Origin: Limnephilus marmoratus
Lineage: Eukaryota > Arthropoda > Insecta > Trichoptera > Limnephilidae
Direction: 5' to 3'
Assembly: GCA_917880885.1 (NCBI GenBank)
Contig: OU862913.1
Span: 41,511,460-41,575,459 of the forward strand
Length of the DNA: 64,000 nt
The translations under genes were made by a program, and so were the position numbers. Shown here piece after piece: positions 34,256 to 44,948 of the stretch (the stretch's first letter is position 1; each line of letters begins with the position of its first letter). Below the pieces are notes generated by a model, which was not told the origin of the DNA, did not search any database, and worked only from the letters and a program-made list of their open reading frames with translations.

Positions 34256-34630
34256 ATCCGCCGCCAAGAGCTGGACAGACCTCACCCCACGAACTTATCA
34301 TATCTTATCGATTCTTATAAACCACAATGTCATTTTCATATGAAGTAGATTCTTTGCATTGTGACATTATAATTTAAAACAAAATAATTAGTTTTCATCA
34401 TATTTATTTTTTTATACTAATTGCCGACCACTTTTCGCAACTACCGTATCTTTTTCAGGGCATTATACCTTATGCAACTAGAACCCGTATATAATTTATG
34501 GATAAATTGTTTGTAGTGTTTATTGAGTTAACAGACTACAAAGGGATGTTTAGGGCCATTTTTGAGTGCTGGCATTTTCATTAGTTTTCTATTGCTTCAC
34601 ACATATCTTTGAATAATCCTTTTTACACCC

Positions 34631-35652
34631 TTATATTTTCTGGCACACTTTATTTCTCTTATGTCTCAACAGGTTGCAATTCTTTGTAAACGCCAGAGAG
34701 CAGTATTCACACACAAAAGCTTTATCTCCAGTATGAATCACTCCATGACTTACCAACGACGATTTACACGCGAAACTTTTCGTACATACAGGACACGAAA
34801 ATGGTTTCTCACCACTGTGGTTTCTCATATGATGAACCAATTGAACTTTCACCGCGAACCCTTTAGAGCAGACTTCACACGAGTAGGGCCTCTCTCCAGT
34901 ATGAGTTCTGGTATGCAGAACCAACCTAGCCCTGGTTGGAAACGTTTTAGGGCAACACTTGCAAGCAAAATTCTTGTCTTCCGCTATTTTATTTTCTTTG
35001 CGTCTGATTACTAACCCCTTATTCTCTGCAGCATGCATTTTCATTAAGTGGTTGGTTAAATAACACTGCTGTGAAAAGGTTTCTGAACAATATTCGCATA
35101 GATGAGACTTCTCTCCCCTGTGAACAGCTTTGACGTGTCTCTGCAAGTGGCACTGTTGCGAAAACACCTTTGAACATTCGTCGCAATGGAACTTTGCAGG
35201 GCAGTGAGTTGTGTTGATGTGCCTGCGCAGGAAGCGCTTCACACCGAATGTTTTAGGGCACTTGTCGCAAGCAAATATCTTTTCTTCGTGATACATCTTT
35301 CTGTGAAGAAGATACTTTTGAAGTTCATCAAACGTTTTTAGACAGAGGTCGCAATCATAGCTCCCTTGGCTTCGATGGGTCCTCATGTGCGTATCGAAGG
35401 CGCTCTTGAGGCTATAGGTTGTCTTGCATACTTTGCACTCATGTATTTTCCCCTTGGCGTGGAGCCTCACGTGTCTCGCGAATATGCTTTTTGTTCTGAA
35501 TGTTTTTAAACACTCCGTGCAGGATAATTCTGAGAAATCTACAAAACTCGCCTGTAAGGGGGTGGTTTCTTCTATTTTCACCGAGTTGTCGTTTTTTACT
35601 TCAGAAGTAGAAACCTGAAGCTTTTCCAAATTTGTCTCACTATTACTGGAAC
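34631..35652 (-). CDS. C2H2 zinc-finger exon, 10 fingers (ZNF-B 3' exon)
   Basis: The exon starts at 35652 after a TATTTTCAG acceptor on the minus strand and ends at a stop at 34631, giving 340 codons in phase. It encodes a short N-terminal part with VKIEE (a psi-K-x-E site), then ten fingers: CTECLKTFRTKSIFARHVRLH-type first, classic F-x5-L cores, several TGEKPYS/SGEKPFS linkers, and a last finger ending in Cys (H-x4-C, a C2HC form). Fingers 1-2 closely parallel fingers 1-2 of the exon at 42412-44033, so the two are paralogous. The nearest phase-compatible upstream exon is 41910-42140. The open frame also reads upstream into intron sequence to 35722, but I prefer the splice acceptor. Predicted nuclear DNA-binding protein. 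Confidence 0.82.
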
Positions 35653-37183
35653 CTGAAAATAAAAATGTGAACAAGTATTTTGCATTAAACCGCATATTAT
35701 TTGATATGATATTTAAATGCATGACTTTTAAAATATTTGAAAAATATTATAGTGATCAGTTTGAATAATGACACAAAACAAATTCCCATTATACAAAATA
35801 CAGTAAGCTTTATTAATCAATGTATATTATAAAATAATGTGTACAAAAGTGTGCGTCCCGCTAAAAATCAGAAACGAGTCCCGGTACGATCAAAGTAGTT
35901 ATATGGTGTGGTAGCCCTCTATCCCCCATCCATGAAGAAGGTTCCCGTTTTTACCCGATAGGCGTGCTTTTGAAGATACGAGTATAAGGGCTGTAAGTTT
36001 CACCCCCTAGACCAGGGTTTCCCAACCAGTGGTCCGCGGACCACTAGTGGTCCGCGAGAGCTAGAATATGGTCCGCGAAAGATTTCAAATGGGACATTCA
36101 CAAGATTCACTAATCCACATGAAACGACAAAAAAGTGAGGCGATGAAAACGTTTTTAATTCATTGTTCTAAAAAATATGTGTGGGTCTCTATTTATTTTT
36201 TCGTTCAGTAATTTTAGTAAGAATAAAACGCAAGGTGAGCTATTTTACAATTTTTTAAAAGCTTATATTAAAAAAAATCTTTTAAAAAATATTACATACA
36301 TAGTTATTTCTAATAATAAAATTTGGAAGCGTTTTTCATCAACAGAATCTTTCTAAAACAGTTTTTAGTTTTCGGATACGTTTACAAACATACCATTTTT
36401 ATGGAATTTATTGCAAAGCGGAAATATTCTTATTTAGAGACAAAATAAATATGGTCGAGGCCTGATGGATTATTTATGAGTGATGTGAACATGTTGGGTT
36501 CTAACATAATTTTTCCTTTATTTTTTTTTTTAAATATATAAGATCTGTAAGTAAATGTTCCTAATAAAAAAAAAATAACAAAATTTTGCATTGTGATCTA
36601 AAATAATTAAAGGTAGACCAGAATTTTTTTAAATAATTCAATTGTGTCAGCAAAATTGCTATAAACTTCGTGCTTTCATTTGCAAACTTCATTTAAGTAG
36701 GTTCCTACGGATAAGTCAAGTCGACGAAGAAAATTATAGTGCATTCGCAACCTTGAAGACACTCCTTGACGACAGTAAATATGACACGTTTAAAGAAAGC
36801 ATACAAGAAAATATTTTATGTCATTTGCAAATAAATGTTCGCCGATGAATTCAATCGTTAATTCCCAGAATATACCAATACATAAGATAAAGTTCACCAA
36901 AAACTGATACGTAACCTTTTGGTACAAATGCCAGAGAAGTATCAGAAGAGATCCAAGAAGAACTTATTGATTTACAAAATGACTGAAACTTTAAGGACGC
37001 ATTCGAATCTAATTCTTTGGAGCAGTTTTGGTGTAAAAACACAATTTCGTATATTAAAATTCGAGAAATTGCTTTGCGCTATCTTATGCTTTTCCCAATA
37101 ATTTATTTATGTAAACAAGGGTTTTCTGCCTTACAACTAATTAAAAACAAGTCCAGGAATCGATTGAAAGTAAGTGATGACAT

Positions 37184-39040
37184 CAGTGGGGTAGTGTGGG
37201 TGTCGGCCGCCCTCGGCGGAGGAAATTTTCGCCCCCCCCCCCCCCCTTATTTCGGTACTTCAAGCGCCAGCGGGGGGAGGGGGGGGGGGGGGGGGGAATC
37301 CTATTTTTGACGAGTGTTCCTCCAACAAAAATCATGTTTATAAATCCTACAACAAAGTTCATAACTGCTGTCGGAAATCAAAAATGGAATTCGAACTTTT
37401 AAACCATTTTTCGCCACTTTAGCGCTTTTTGCCACAATTTGGCACTATTTAAAATACCTAGGATTGTTTTGCTGCCAGGAAAATTTGAGAAAATTTTCCT
37501 TTATTTAAAAGTAATTAGATAGAATTTTACGATTTTATAATATATATTTTTTAAATCCTATGAATATGTGATAATCAACAAAAGATAGGTGAATAATATC
37601 TATAATCAGTTTGTGTCACTGAACATTAAAATTCGGAGATATGTTTTTTTTTTAATGTGGGCGGAAATTATTCAAAATGATCACTAAAAAATCTCGAGCA
37701 ATCGGAGAAAAAAGTTTTAAATCGCGCTGTCGTTCCTGTGATTCGAACACAAGGCAGGTTTTAACTTACGATTGATTCTGCGTTACAGTCGCCAAATAAT
37801 AGTTACGCACGGAATAATCAATTTCTCAGAATTTTGTAACATTTGGTATGCAACTCAAATGTAAAGCTTCACTCGGCACACGATGAATCTGTAACTCGTT
37901 ATTTAATTTATCGTTGTATTTTGACCACAAAACCAGTTTAAACTTAATCTGTATGCGGGGAATCAAAACTACACTCAGAACATGAAAATGGTTTTTCTTT
38001 GATTCTGTCATTAAATAAATAGTCTGCAACTAGAATTTAAAAACTGCACATCGAATAAGAGAATGTTTTCCGTCGTAAAGTGTCAGCAAATGAATCCATA
38101 TTACACTCTGAACATAAAACTGGTTTAAATTAAGTCTGTACCTGGCGAAGTAAAACTACACTCAGAACATAAAAATGGTTTTCTTTGATTCTGGCAGCAC
38201 TTACATAGTCTGCAAATAGAATATTATAACTGCACTTCGAATAAGAAAATGTTTCCCTTCGGAAAGTGTCTGCATATGAAACCACAACACAAATTTTACA
38301 TTCTGAACACGAAACTGGTTTAAATTATATCTGTATGCGGCGAATTCAAGCAAAACCCAGAAGATGAAAATGTTTTTTTTGTTTCTGGCAAAACATACAT
38401 AATCTCAACTAGAATTTCATAACTGCACTTAGAATAAGAGAATTTTTTCCTTCGAAATGTGCCAGCAGATGAATCCACAACTGGAAATTTAAATTCTCAA
38501 CACGAAATTGGTTTAAATTAAGTCTCTATGCGGCGAAATAAAAGTACTCTCAGAATATTAAAAAAAAACTTTGATTCTGGCGGCACATAAATAGTCTGCA
38601 ACTAGAATTTTATAACTGCACTTCGAATAAAATAATGGTCTCTTTCGAAATTTATCAGCAGATTAATAATATATACAACTGCAATTCAATCGTTCAATTC
38701 TAACACAATTCTAGTTTTAATTAAGAGTGAATCTGTTTGCGAGTTTCCAGCTTTAATTAGTATTACTCTCATAATATGCTTTCGGTTTTCCTACGAATTA
38801 CGAAATTTGCAGCTTAAAAAAATAAAATTTTTGACATTTATAATAAATAATAAAATAATGAATAGGTTATGAAAAAATCCGTGCTTATTTAGATCGTCCA
38901 AATCGTAGGTGCGACAAAAATATGAAATTAAATGGTTTTAATTTTTACAAGATTTTATTATTAGACATTATTTTTGATTGTGAAAATTTGCCGCCCCCTT
39001 AAAAATGCCGCCCCCACCCCCCCTTCACGCTACGCCACTG
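37184..39040. mobile_element. hAT-like element carrying a fossil zinc-finger array
   Basis: Left end CAGTGGGGTAGTGTGGGTGT; the reverse complement of the right end is CAGTGGCGTAGCGTGAAGGG. The flanking 8-mers GATGACAT (37176-37183) and GATAATAT (39041-39048) match at six positions, and the host transposase frame reads through when the insert is removed, which confirms the ends. The left end is followed by C and G runs of 14 or more bases. The interior (37840-38800, minus strand) is an array of about 190-bp units encoding KPFSCSECSF-like and finger-like pieces. Related copies are at 46330-47385 and 59800-60010. Confidence 0.8.
37840..38800 (-). pseudogene. Fossil C2H2 zinc-finger array B (inside a mobile element)
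   Basis: On the minus strand, units near 38765, 38560, 38365, 38170 and 37990 carry a decayed KPFSCSECSF-like opening, and between them units carry FRRKTFSYSKCSYKILVADY-like pieces. Stops and frameshifts occur in every unit, so no protein is made. The unit length of about 190 bp is slightly longer than two 84-bp fingers. Confidence 0.65.
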
Positions 39041-39405
39041 GATAATATGCGTGTAGCTTTGAGCAAAAATATTTCCTCAAGAATTCAAAAACTTGTACAG
39101 AAGATGCAAGCTCAAAAATCTCTTTGACACTAACAAAAATTATATGTTTTCAATTACAACACTGTTAACTCATGTTTTTTTTAATGTTATAATACTTACT
39201 AATGTTAATCGTTTCTATTAAAGATTAATTTTAGATTGATTCAGTTTATTTTTAACCTTGTGGTCCGTGCTAACAATAATGAAATCAAAGTGGTCCCTGG
39301 TCACAAAAAGGTTGGGAACCACTGCCCTAGACAGTCCAGAACATTCGATAGCATTCGAGAGCATTCCACAACATTCAGGAACATTCGGGAATGTTGTGGA
39401 ATGTT

Positions 39406-40005
39406 CAGTGGCGGATACAGAAAAAACTCAAGGGGGGGGCGCTAAAGATATAAGAAAACTAAAAAGTAGACAACGGGGAGAATACGACGAACCGCACAAA
39501 GAGGAGACCGACTATATGATTTTGACAGCCACCTCCGGTCTGGAGGTCCAAAATACCTAAAAAATACCTTAGACTCTGTGCAGAAACGGGCGGTCCGCTT
39601 AATAGATTCTCCCACCTTAACAGACGGATTGCAATCTTTAGAACACAGGCGTCGCGTCGGGTGGGAATGCTATCCTTGTTCTACCAGTATTACAATGGCA
39701 GATGCTCCGAGGAACTAGCGTCATTGATCCCTTCGGCACCGGTGCATAATCGGGAAACACGCCAAACGCGTGCCCAATATTTGTACACGGTTGTCATTTG
39801 TCACATGAGAACGGGTCGTTTCTTCGACTCGTTCTTGTGTTCAACAGCTCGGCTGTGGAATGATTTGCCGGCCTCTGTATTTCCCCCTTCCTAGAACATG
39901 GGTCTCTTCAAGACTATGATGGTTTAGACATGTAGAGCGAATGATTGAAGAAAGATTTTCTTGTATTTAGGGTGGCCAAGGGGGGGGGCCCTGTATCCGC
40001 CACTG
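39406..40005. mobile_element. 600-bp hAT-like MITE in the promoter
   Basis: Starts CAGTGGCGGATACAG and ends CTGTATCCGCCACTG, a perfect 15-bp inverted repeat, with an exact 8-bp duplication GGAATGTT (39398-39405 and 40006-40013). G runs lie just inside both ends. The interior holds a CR1-like RT C-terminal fragment (39530-39935). Confidence 0.92.
39530..39935 (+). pseudogene. CR1-like RT C-terminal fragment inside the MITE
   Basis: Encodes QKRAVRLIDSPTLTDGLQS-like and then, after frame changes, MLSLFYQYYNGRCSEELASL, APVHNRETRQTRAQYLYT, TGRFFDSFLCSTARLWNDLP and ASVFPPS. Same family as 22350-22862. It ends shortly after GGTCTCTTCAAGAC without the 3' tail. Confidence 0.75.
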
Positions 40006-40440
40006 GGAATGTTCGGCAATAGGGAATCGGGAACATCATTGTGGAACTTTCCAGAAAACTCTCGAATCTTGTGGAATGTTCTCGAATATTATGGACCATT
40101 CGAAGCCTTTTTGTATGGCTGCGGCTCTTGGTAGGGGAGTATATAAAGCAAGATCCGTCGTGTGTCAATCTCATATCAACTCCCTGAGCGAAACCGGGAG
40201 TTAACACTTATTGTATCTTGATTTCCCGCTAAGCACTTGCATACTGCTTACTAACAACGTATAGCGGAGGTCTAGATTCGTTTAAAATTAAATGTAGATT
40301 CGTTCAATCAAAAAATTAGAGTCCTTGCGAGAGCCTTGAAGGAGTATCCATCTGTTACTTATACCAGCGGGTAAGTGGTGGATAACCTCCAATGAGCGAA
40401 ACCGGGTATCCCAGCTAGATGTTTATTAAAAGAAATTTAA

Positions 40441-40720
40441 AGTGGAAAGATGCATTGTTTCTGAGATTGCTCTACCTGAGATAGTAAGATTATCCTACTG
40501 AATTTCTTTTGGGAAAAATTTCTTTATCTACGGATCAGAAGAGATATGCAGATTGCTACACATTTCTTCGGACTGATTCGTAGATGAATTGAAAATTCGT
40601 CACCGACAGCTTAGACTGTTTTATCTCCCGTCTTGCAGAACTAACTTGCCAAAGTTCATGTTCATGCCGGTGGGGAGGGCAATCTTACTGTTGGAACAAA
40701 ATCAATTTGGGCATCGATAT
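40441..40720 (+). pseudogene. Non-LTR RT C-terminal fragment, uninterrupted relative
   Basis: Degenerate plus-strand copy of the element split at 17530-19600. Its CGGATCAGAAGAGATATGCA, ACACATTTCTTCGGACTG and CTTGCAGAACTAACTTGCC run in order without the 1.6-kb insert, so it shows the empty site of that nested insertion. It is 5'-truncated and carries frameshifts. Confidence 0.7.
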
Positions 40721-40725
40721 ATTTA

Positions 40726-41030
40726 GCAGTAGCTTTTACCCGCGGCTTCGCTCGCATGGTATCATCAGGGGAAAATTATTGTATAAAGAATTTTCCCACG
40801 GGAATATAATGTTTTTTTTTTGGGATTAAAAGTAGCCTACGTCATTTCCCAGTCCTTCAATTATCTACGTGCAAAAAAATCACGTCGATCGGTCGCTCCA
40901 TTTATATTATTATTTAGGATTTTAGAGTAGGTTCTATTACATAATTTAATTTACAAAATTCTGAAATAGGCATTTAAGTACAATGGCAAGTTTCCGGCCT
41001 GCGTTGCTATGCCACTTAGTAAGGAAATAT
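40726..41030 (+). mobile_element. RTE-like retroelement tail
   Basis: TTTTACCCGCGGCTTCGCTC, then AAAAGTAGCCTACGTCATTT and ATCACGTCGATCGGTCGCTC, is the familiar 3' region of RTE-like elements in insects. A second fragment (CGGCCTGCGTTGCTATGCCA) starts near 40995. Confidence 0.6.
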
Positions 41031-41099
41031 TTGAATCCATTCATTCAATCATTTATTAATTGATTAGTGAATAAGATATTTCATTTATTCGTTAATTCA

Positions 41100-41410
41100 T
41101 TCATTTATTCATTGATTATTTTTTCATTAATCCATACATTCATTTATTTATTCATTGATTATTTTTTCATTAATCCATACATTCATTCATTTATTCATTG
41201 ATTATTTTTTCATTAATCCATACATTAATTTATTTATTCATTGATTATTTTTTCATTAATCCATACATTCATTTATTTATTCATTGATTATTTTTTCATT
41301 AATCCATACATTCATTCATTTATTCATTGATTATTTTTTCATTAATCCATACATTCATTCATTTATTCATTGATTATTTTTTCATTAATCCATACATTCA
41401 TTCATAAATT
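41100..41410 (+). repeat. 39/43-bp minisatellite
   Basis: About seven units of GATTATTTTTTCATTAATCC followed by ATACATTCATTCATTTATTC, in 39- and 43-bp versions differing by one ATTC tetramer, within a longer (ATTC)n-rich tract from about 41035 to 41450. Confidence 0.9.
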
Positions 41411-41456
41411 CGTCAATTAATAAATTTATTCATTTACTCATTCATTAATTCATTTC

Positions 41457-41665
41457 CCGGCATACGTTGCTATGCCGCTTAGTAAGAAATTGTTTCTTCC
41501 TGCGTGTCCTTTCCCATTCGTCCCGTTTCCCTTCCTTTCCCGCGTTCCCTTCCCCTCAAATCCCCAAAGTTTCGTCACAATCTTAATGAATGGATGAATG
41601 GTTTTAGCAACGCATAGACACCTCACATACTAACATATTATATATTTTACATATTTTGATATTTA
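41457..41665 (+). mobile_element. Retroelement tail fragment
   Basis: CGGCATACGTTGCTATGCCG and CTGCGTGTCCTTTCCCATTC match the tail seen at 59311-59420 and, reversed, 17240-17290. Related family to 40995, with the minisatellite between the two pieces. Confidence 0.5.
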
Positions 41666-41909
41666 TTTTTATATACTTAGATCAATGAAGATTTCCTTTA
41701 AAGGACAACTATGTCATTGCTTGTACAAATAGTTGATAGCCATTCTGTTTATTTAAAAGCTCTTAAAAATGTTGACGAAATAATAAATTGGACTAAAATG
41801 TCTCTATAAATTATCCCCGCGCTGTTAAAACAAAATAATATGGATTTCCGGGCATATCGAATGATAATATCTAATCCAAGAGATCATTAATTTTAATTGA
41901 TCAACTCAC

Positions 41910-42140
41910 CTGAAGGATTTTTTTCATTTATGAAATCTCCCCTGATTTCCACATGTGCCTCTAGTAAGGCAGGAACGCTCAAAGTTTTTGGAGAGTTAGC
42001 ATCGTCTTCTATTTTGACAACCGAGTTTTGACTTTCAGTGGATTTAGTTGAAGGGAAAAATTTAATTTCTTCATCTAATTTTTTATCATTTTTTAACTCT
42101 ACATCATCAAAATCATTTCCAACACTGTCATCCTGTATAT
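41910..42140 (-). CDS. Acidic symmetric exon of a zinc-finger gene
   Basis: Minus-strand exon of 231 nt (77 codons), phase 1 in and phase 1 out, with acceptor ATTAG and donor CAG/GTGAG. It encodes IQDDSVGNDFDDVELKNDKK, then SVVKIEDDANSPKTL with one psi-K-x-E site. It is in phase with both the finger exon upstream (ending 42486) and the finger exon downstream (starting 35652). It could join them into one protein or serve as the N-terminal part of the 34631-35652 gene. Confidence 0.55.
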
Positions 42141-42411
42141 CTAATATAGAAAGAGAAAAATATTCATAAAAATAACAGGTCACGTAAATAGAGGTAGAAA
42201 AAGGGGTATTAGCGCATATGTATACAATTCCGTTAGGGATTTCGTTGTTGAGTGATGCCGCCGAGAATTGGAAAAACTGGACATACCAGAGGAAGGTTTA
42301 TGTCCAAAGCTGAACACATCTGAGGGAGCACCGTGTCCAAACTCGCAATGAATTGTTAAAAATTGAACACATCCAATGGAGGTTTATGTAGAAAATTGGA
42401 TGCCAGAATGC

Positions 42412-44033
42412 TTACGAAACAGATAAATCGACAAACGTTGAGTAATTAATGTCAGAATGAAATGGGTACTTACACGAAAACTTACCAAGAGATGACGAGT
42501 GAGAAGAATCATCTTTGGATTGTTTAAACTCATTTTTTACACTAGGCACCCAAGATTTTATGTAATTTGCAAAGACAATCTTCTCTTTACTTTCTCTAAA
42601 AGAATCACTTTCATCAACTTTCATTGAAGTGGACGCAACAAATGCGGCAGTTTTATCGTCTAAAATCGGTATTTTTTTAAGGCAAGATATTTTTCTTGCT
42701 GCATGAATTTTCGCATGATTTTCAAAATCACATTCCAGCTGAAATGTTTCGGAACAATCTTTGCAATTTAAAACTCTCGAAGGCTCAACAATATTCTTCC
42801 GATTTATTATTTCTTCACGTTTCCTTTCTAATTCTTCCTTAGCGGCGTAAAACTCTGCAGCATGATATATTTTTTTATGTTTCAATAGGTTACAATGCAG
42901 CCCAAATGCTTTTGAGCAATGTTCACATAAGAAAGACTTTTCTTTCGTATGTGTAATAGCGTGACTTACTAAAGAAGGCTTACATCTGAAGCGTTTATTA
43001 CATACATGACAAGCGAAAGGTTTTTGATCCGTGTGGATTTTCTTGTGTAAGATTAACTGCATTTTAACTGTAAACCTTTTGGTACACACTTCACAAGAAA
43101 AGAGTTTGTCAATAGAATGCAATTTCGTATGTAAAACTAAACCAGTGATACGATCAAATTTCTTTGCGCAATATTTACAAGCGAAACGCCTTAACTTTTT
43201 AGCATAATTTAATGATGTTTTTTTAACAGATACCTTACTTGTAAATATATTTTTATCGCTGTGTTTGTTTACCATGTGAAACTTTAAATACGTTTGTTCT
43301 GTAAATGTTTTAGAGCAGTATTCACAAAGATGGGATCTCTCGCCTCTGTGGGTTAGTTTTACATGTCTGGTCAAATGGCTCTTTTGGGCGAACGCTTTTG
43401 GACACTCTTCGCATTTGAAAACTTTTTCTTTCTTCGCACCTGTATGGCTAAGCTTCATGTGTTTCGCTAGAATGCCCCTTTCACTATAGAGCTTATTGCA
43501 AATCTCACAGGCGTGTTTCCTTTCTTCGTGGTTCAGTCGCTTATGATGAAGCAACTTGCAATTTTTATCGAAAGCTTTGCCGCAAAGGTTACAAGGGAAG
43601 TGTTCTTCGCCTTGGTGGGTTTTTTTATGCGAGTCTAAAGCGCCTTTGAGGCTGAAGTTTTCTTTGCAAATATTGCATTCATATTTTTTTCCTTTGGCCT
43701 TGGCGTGGAGGAGTTTATGGGTGAGCAATTTTAAATTCGTTGTAAATTTTTTAAAGCAAATTTCACAATCAACCCCTCCGTCAGCAAAGTGGCTTTTCAT
43801 GTGAAGGGCGAGGGCAGTTTTCATACTAAAGGTAGACTTGCAAACTTTACAGATAAATATCGACCCCCTGGCATGAAGTCTCATATGCGCTCGATACGAC
43901 TTTTCAGAACTAAAAGTCTTAGAGCATTCTGAGCAAGTATTTTCAGCTGATTCCGAAGTCTTAATATTTAAAATTTCTTCTTCTACAAGCCTAGAAGTTT
44001 GCAGATTCTCCGTTATATTATTACTGCGCAGAC
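42412..44033 (-). CDS. C2H2 zinc-finger exon, 13 fingers (ZNF-C)
   Basis: The exon begins at 44033 after a TTTTAAG acceptor. It runs open to a stop at 42412, or is spliced at a good donor (CTTG/GTAAG) after 42486, a symmetric phase-1 exon of 1,548 nt. After an acidic lead (NITENLQTSRLVEEEIL) come thirteen C2H2 fingers. The first is CSECSKTFSSEKSYRAHMRL and the last CKDCSETFQLECDFENHAKI, with an apparent gap of about 45 basic/acidic residues before finger 13. Linkers are mostly non-canonical (HARGS, HTDQKPFA, HTKEKSFL). The C-terminal 90 residues have no fingers. Paralogous to the 10-finger exon at 34631. No break found. Confidence 0.82.
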
Positions 44034-44442
44034 CTTAAAATAAGAAAAAGTATTACTTGATAATTTTTAAAACAATAATGGTAAGGAGGAGATAAGAAAA
44101 AATGAAAGGCATTTACATTTACAATTGAGATGTTATTCGTTGGCGTTTACTGATGTTTGCTGAGTAACAAAAACATTTTCTCGTCACATACGAGAGCATT
44201 TTAGCACTTTTAAAATATAATTTACTTAGAGGTAGCACATGACCTTACGCGACCTAAATCGAAAACACCATAATTGACTTCCCTTTGTCTTGCCTCTTTT
44301 TACAGCAGGTCTAAATATATTGTACGTCATATGTCTTACAAAGATTTACTTATAAAATAAAATAAGAAAATACCTATTTGACAAAATTATACAATTAAAA
44401 GATTAAATAGGCAAAAAATTATTAAAAAAAAGATTTACTTAC

Positions 44443-44588
44443 CTCTTCGTAACTCGCGATGCGGAGGTGAAACATTATTGTTAACTAAATTAGACCGTTG
44501 TAGGTTTATCTCCTCAACAGATGTTTCACCAGAAAAATTTTCTATTATTCTCTTCATAATTAGGTAAATCTTTCTCAGCTGAGATCCG
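44443..44588 (-). CDS. Possible upstream exon of ZNF-C
   Basis: A 146-nt open exon with a strong TTTTTTCCAG acceptor and GAAGAG/GTAAGT donor. Its 3' phase joins the next exon as ELRRG-LRSNNITENL. It encodes KIYLIMKRIIENFSGETSVE and a short polar tail. The 5' half and its upstream intron are duplicated at 46010-46135. The first coding exon was not found; the frame is also open upstream to an ATG at 44677. Confidence 0.45.
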
Positions 44589-44948
44589 CTGGAAAAAAAT
44601 GGAATGGAGTTACTTAGCAAAATCTGAAAAATTACTACCTGATTGAGTGACATATTGACACATATAGACATAGACATATATAGACGTTAATAACGTCACG
44701 TTATAGTCAATCATCGAAGCTCCGGCGCTCCTAGGTTTGACTAGTCAATCCTCAGGTCTGATTTGAAGTCTTAGTCAAAGCCAAAACAAATTAAGTTTTT
44801 CGGTCTCTAACTAAAGAATTTTCGTCAAATCTAGGAGAAACTAATTTGGTCAGGCAAACGTCAAAACTTTATTTAATGAAATCGGGGTTTGACCAGTGAA
44901 ACTTCAATTATGTAATAGAAAGTCTTAGTTTGTTAAATTAGGGGTAAT

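Larger units (their letters stand above)
36620..39127 (+). pseudogene. hAT transposase C-terminal remnant, interrupted
   Basis: Broken frames encode LRISQVDEENYSAFATLKTL (36700s), then LEQFWCKNTISYIKIREIAL followed by RYLMLFPIIYLCKQGFSALQ and KSRNRLKVSDDI up to 37183. After the nested element the same frame resumes with DNMRVALSKNISSRI and ends at a stop at 39127. The block LPFxTTYLCExGFSA...K...RxRL is the hAT dimerisation region, as in SCAND3/ZBED5-like proteins. Frameshifts near 36850-37020 and the missing N-terminal catalytic part make it non-functional. Confidence 0.8.
36013..39324 (+). mobile_element. hAT-like element with transposase remnant
   Basis: Begins CAGGGTTTCCCAACCAGTGG and ends GGTTGGGAACCACTG, with an exact 8-bp duplication CCCTAGAC (36005-36012 and 39325-39332). 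It holds a recognisable hAT transposase C-terminus on the plus strand, itself split by a second hAT-like insertion at 37184-39040. Without the nested insert the element would be about 1.45 kb, so internal deletion has also occurred. Confidence 0.9.
39333..40170 (+). promoter_or_regulatory. Heat-shock-like promoter, split by a hAT-like insertion
   Basis: Two clusters of alternating nGAAn/nTTCn pentamers lie at 39338-39416 (for example GGAACATTCGGGAATGTT) and 40006-40110 (for example GGAACTTTCCAGAAA, then GGAATGTTCTCGAAT). They precede TATATAAAG at 40140-40147. Removing the 39406-40005 insert fuses the clusters. Such arrays are the binding sites of heat-shock factor, and the spacing to the TATA box fits an hsp-type promoter or an LTR with heat-shock elements. 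Downstream sequence (40170-40440) has no recognisable Hsp coding region; GAGCGAAACCGGGAG at 40187 and a variant at 40394 suggest a duplicated leader. Confidence 0.6.
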
